NCBI RefSeq assembly: GCF_047495875.1
Contig: NC_092462.1
Span: forward strand, 38,283,523 to 38,347,522
Direction of reading: 5' to 3'
Source of the DNA: Pithys albifrons albifrons
Taxonomy: Eukaryota; Chordata; Aves; Passeriformes; Thamnophilidae
Length of the DNA: 64,000 nt
Positions 63,501-64,000 of the stretch are shown one piece after another. Under the pieces are notes generated by a model. The model had not been told where the DNA came from. It worked only from the letters and a program-made list of their open reading frames with translations, and did not search any database. A program made the position numbers and the translations under genes. Positions within the stretch are counted from its first letter, which is position 1. Each line of letters begins with the position of its first letter.

Positions 63501-64000
63501 TTCCTCCCTCCATAACAGTCTTCCAAAAAACATACACTTAATTTGCTCTAAGACAGATACAGTGGATGATTTTTTCCAGCCTTTTCATTTGGAAGTTTGG
63601 CTGGATAGGTCTGCTTGCTTAAGCTAGATATTCATGTGAAGTACAGAGAAGCAACAATACAAACATTTGAGATGTGCTCTGAGCTAACACAGAAGCAAAA
63701 ACAAGTCCCTGTTTTTTTCTCTGTGATCTCTCAACCAAGAGGTGTGTAATAATACACTGTACACTTGCACCAAGTACACCTGTATATGCAGTAATCTCCA
63801 ATAACATCCAATAGTAATTAAAAATCCAGAATAGCATTTTAAACTATATACACTTCCTCTAAATCAAATCTCATATAACTCAGGAAACCTTTGCTAAGGT
63901 TAGAATGGCAAAAAGCACTTACTGAGACAAAGTTAAAATCTAATTGTTTTTTTCATGCTTACCCTTGCCAGAGGAGCTCATCATTAGCAAGATCCTGCCA
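51406..64000 (-). CDS. FBXO8: FBXO8, F-box and Sec7-domain protein (3' part of gene, five coding exons)
   Basis: Joined exons are 63963-64000, 61757-61883, 54106-54224, 52359-52555 and 51406-51593. They encode 222 residues ending in a stop, about residues 98-319 if the protein has the family's usual 319. I recognise the protein from near-identity to remembered mammalian FBXO8, for example ERGEYLETLITKFSHRF and SEDFVGHLYDNIYLIGHVAA. The window holds the end of the F-box (to about residue 110) and the whole Sec7-like domain (about 146-276). F-box proteins bind SKP1 in SCF ubiquitin ligases. FBXO8 is reported to ubiquitinate the small GTPase ARF6 and dampen it. All four introns in the window (about 2.1, 7.5, 1.55 and 0.77 kb) are GT-AG, and codon phases agree across every junction. 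The start codon, 5' UTR and promoter lie beyond the right edge. No frameshift or internal stop is seen, so the gene looks intact. Confidence 0.97.
52359..52555 (-). CDS. FBXO8: FBXO8 exon, central Sec7 domain with the 'glutamic finger' position
   Basis: The exon is 197 nt: one base finishing an arginine codon, 65 codons (about residues 193-257), then one base of an aspartate codon. It includes FRNQFLPNALREFFRHIH, then APEERGEYLETL, then a CACNPDLM segment. By alignment to ARF exchange factors, the APEE stretch sits where the catalytic loop with the invariant glutamate lies, so about Glu226 would match the glutamic finger. The acceptor is CCTCCCAG and the donor is CCTG|GTAAGC. Confidence 0.97.
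54106..54224 (-). CDS. FBXO8: FBXO8 exon, N-terminal half of Sec7 domain
   Basis: The exon is 119 nt: 39 codons (about residues 153-191) plus two bases of an arginine codon. It encodes GVNYFMSKGILDDSPKEIAK and then FIFCTRTLNWKKLRIYLDE. The pattern F...P..G...L...G.L...P..IA.F matches the first helices of Sec7 domains in ARF exchange factors such as cytohesins. The acceptor is TATCTCAG and the donor is AAAG|GTAATT. No methionine-led frame covers it on its own, and it was found by extending the FBXO8 homology. Confidence 0.95.
55786..55796. repeat. Target-site duplication of the 5S SINE, left copy
   Basis: ATGGATGGACA is identical to 56116-56126 and abuts the trinucleotide tail of the SINE. 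The last two bases also fit the CAT tail, so the exact junction is ambiguous by about two bases. Confidence 0.85.
55797..56115 (-). mobile_element. 5S-rRNA-derived SINE in a FBXO8 intron, with target-site duplication
   Basis: Read on the minus strand, the element starts with a 5S rRNA-like head (about 56113 to 56000), continues as a roughly 190-bp body of unknown origin, and ends in (ATG)4-5. The 11-bp direct repeat ATGGATGGACA flanks it exactly, at 55786-55796 and 56116-56126. That is the mark of target-primed retrotransposition. The tail is a short trinucleotide repeat rather than poly-A, which suggests mobilisation by a LINE with a microsatellite-type 3' tail, such as an RTE clade element, rather than by L1. 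It lies in the same orientation as FBXO8. Known 5S-headed SINEs include SINE3 in fish and AmnSINE1 in amniotes. AmnSINE1 is very old, so a perfect duplication argues for a younger family. Confidence 0.85.
56000..56113 (-). pseudogene. 5S rRNA-like sequence (SINE head)
   Basis: The minus strand reads GCCACCCTGG, then GATCTTGGAAGCTCAGCAGG, then GTCAGGCCTGGTTAGTACTT, then GGATAGGAGACCTCCTGGCA, ending near GGCTGTAGG. This follows 5S rRNA over nearly its full length. The internal promoter is nearly intact: A box AGCTCAGCAGG (one change), intermediate element close to GGTCAGGCCTGG, and C box GGATAGGAGACC (one change). The 5' end and the terminal stem have diverged, and the sequence runs on without a T-tract terminator into the SINE body. 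It is therefore not a functional 5S gene, although generic RNA scans may report it as one. Confidence 0.85.
56116..56126. repeat. Target-site duplication of the 5S SINE, right copy
   Basis: ATGGATGGACA is identical to 55786-55796 and lies just upstream of the 5S-like head on the minus strand. Confidence 0.85.
58145..58260 (+). repeat. Possible ancient amniote interspersed repeat
   Basis: AGAGCATCTAGCATAGGAGG, then TTCCTAATTGGGGATTCTAGG followed by AATAATA resembles the 'cgcctagcacaatggggtcc...ttggggcctctaggcgctac' ending that I know from turtle and crocodile repeats. I cannot name the family with certainty. Confidence 0.35.
59505..59556. repeat. (CCAA)n tract in a FBXO8 intron
   Basis: AACCAACCAACCAACC units sit within an A/C-only stretch. 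Confidence 0.85.
60578..60650 (+). repeat. Possible tRNA-derived SINE head, degraded
   Basis: AGTGGCAAGGCGCTGATGTC resembles the D-arm and A-box part of a leucine or serine tRNA, and AGAGTTCAAGGC about 30 bases later resembles a B box. There is no full cloverleaf and the acceptor stem is absent, so it is not a tRNA gene. Confidence 0.3.
61757..61883 (-). CDS. FBXO8: FBXO8 exon between F-box and Sec7 domain
   Basis: The exon is 127 nt: one base finishing a glycine codon, then 42 full codons (about residues 111-152). It encodes LCKSTWGHCSIYNKNPPLGF onward and ends FNANPDE, where the Sec7-like domain begins. The acceptor is TTTTCATAG and the donor is GAG|GTAAGT, a perfect consensus. The exon ends in phase 0, matching the next exon. 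Confidence 0.96.
62116..62129 (+). promoter_or_regulatory. CTCF-type binding motif in a FBXO8 intron
   Basis: CCAGTAGGTGGCAT fits the CTCF core CCASYAGRKGGCR at every position. It lies in the intron between the exons at 63963 and 61883, on the strand opposite to FBXO8. Confidence 0.45.
63963..64000 (-). CDS. FBXO8: FBXO8 internal exon, end of F-box (cut by window edge)
   Basis: This is the 3' end of an exon that continues past the window. It reads WQDLANDELLWQ plus two bases of a glycine codon, then a GTAAGC donor at 63962. The WQ..AND.LLW pattern is the typical C-terminal part of an F-box, the SKP1-binding helix bundle. The split glycine codon is completed by the first base of the exon at 61883. 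Confidence 0.93.

Overview
This is vertebrate nuclear DNA, most likely from a bird and probably a passerine. It is AT-rich, split by introns and has few repeats. It carries an avian-type endogenous retrovirus LTR, and the only protein-coding gene I can support is FBXO8. There are no prokaryotic operons, ribosome binding sites or CRISPR arrays. Open frames of 60-130 codons on both strands match nothing I recognise and are what AT-rich non-coding DNA produces by chance.

Layout. (1) From 1 to about 37.1 kb is a gene desert: unique AT-rich sequence with one LTR at about 11.2-12.0 kb, a faint MIR-like fossil near 8.8 kb, two good CTCF-type motifs (7.32 kb minus, 31.70 kb plus) and simple repeats. 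(2) From about 37.2 to 39.4 kb is a sharply bounded CpG-rich island with no recognisable coding exon but several splice-site-like signals on the plus strand, followed by a CpG-containing tract rich in homeodomain-like TAAT words. CpG-rich patches, a 105-bp GGGGC/TGGGC/TCGGC pentamer array (41.1 kb) and a 92-bp pure C/T array (43.0 kb) lie downstream. (3) From 43.1 to 50.8 kb is more gene-poor sequence. (4) From 50.85 kb to the window end is the 3' two-thirds of FBXO8 on the minus strand. It has five coding exons with clean GT-AG introns, covering about residues 98-319 of a 319-residue protein, plus a short 3' UTR. Its introns hold a 5S-rRNA-derived SINE with a perfect 11-bp target-site duplication, a CTCF-type motif and some ancient repeat fossils.

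FBXO8 pairs an F-box with a Sec7-like domain and is known as an SCF-type ubiquitin ligase adaptor acting on ARF6. In human the side of FBXO8 facing this desert leads towards HAND2, so the 37-41 kb island is best read as a candidate promoter or enhancer of an undescribed non-coding transcript in the HAND2-FBXO8 interval. That synteny is inference, because HAND2 is not in the window. I found no unmistakable new biological system. The items most worth checking are the desert CpG island and the 5S-headed SINE.
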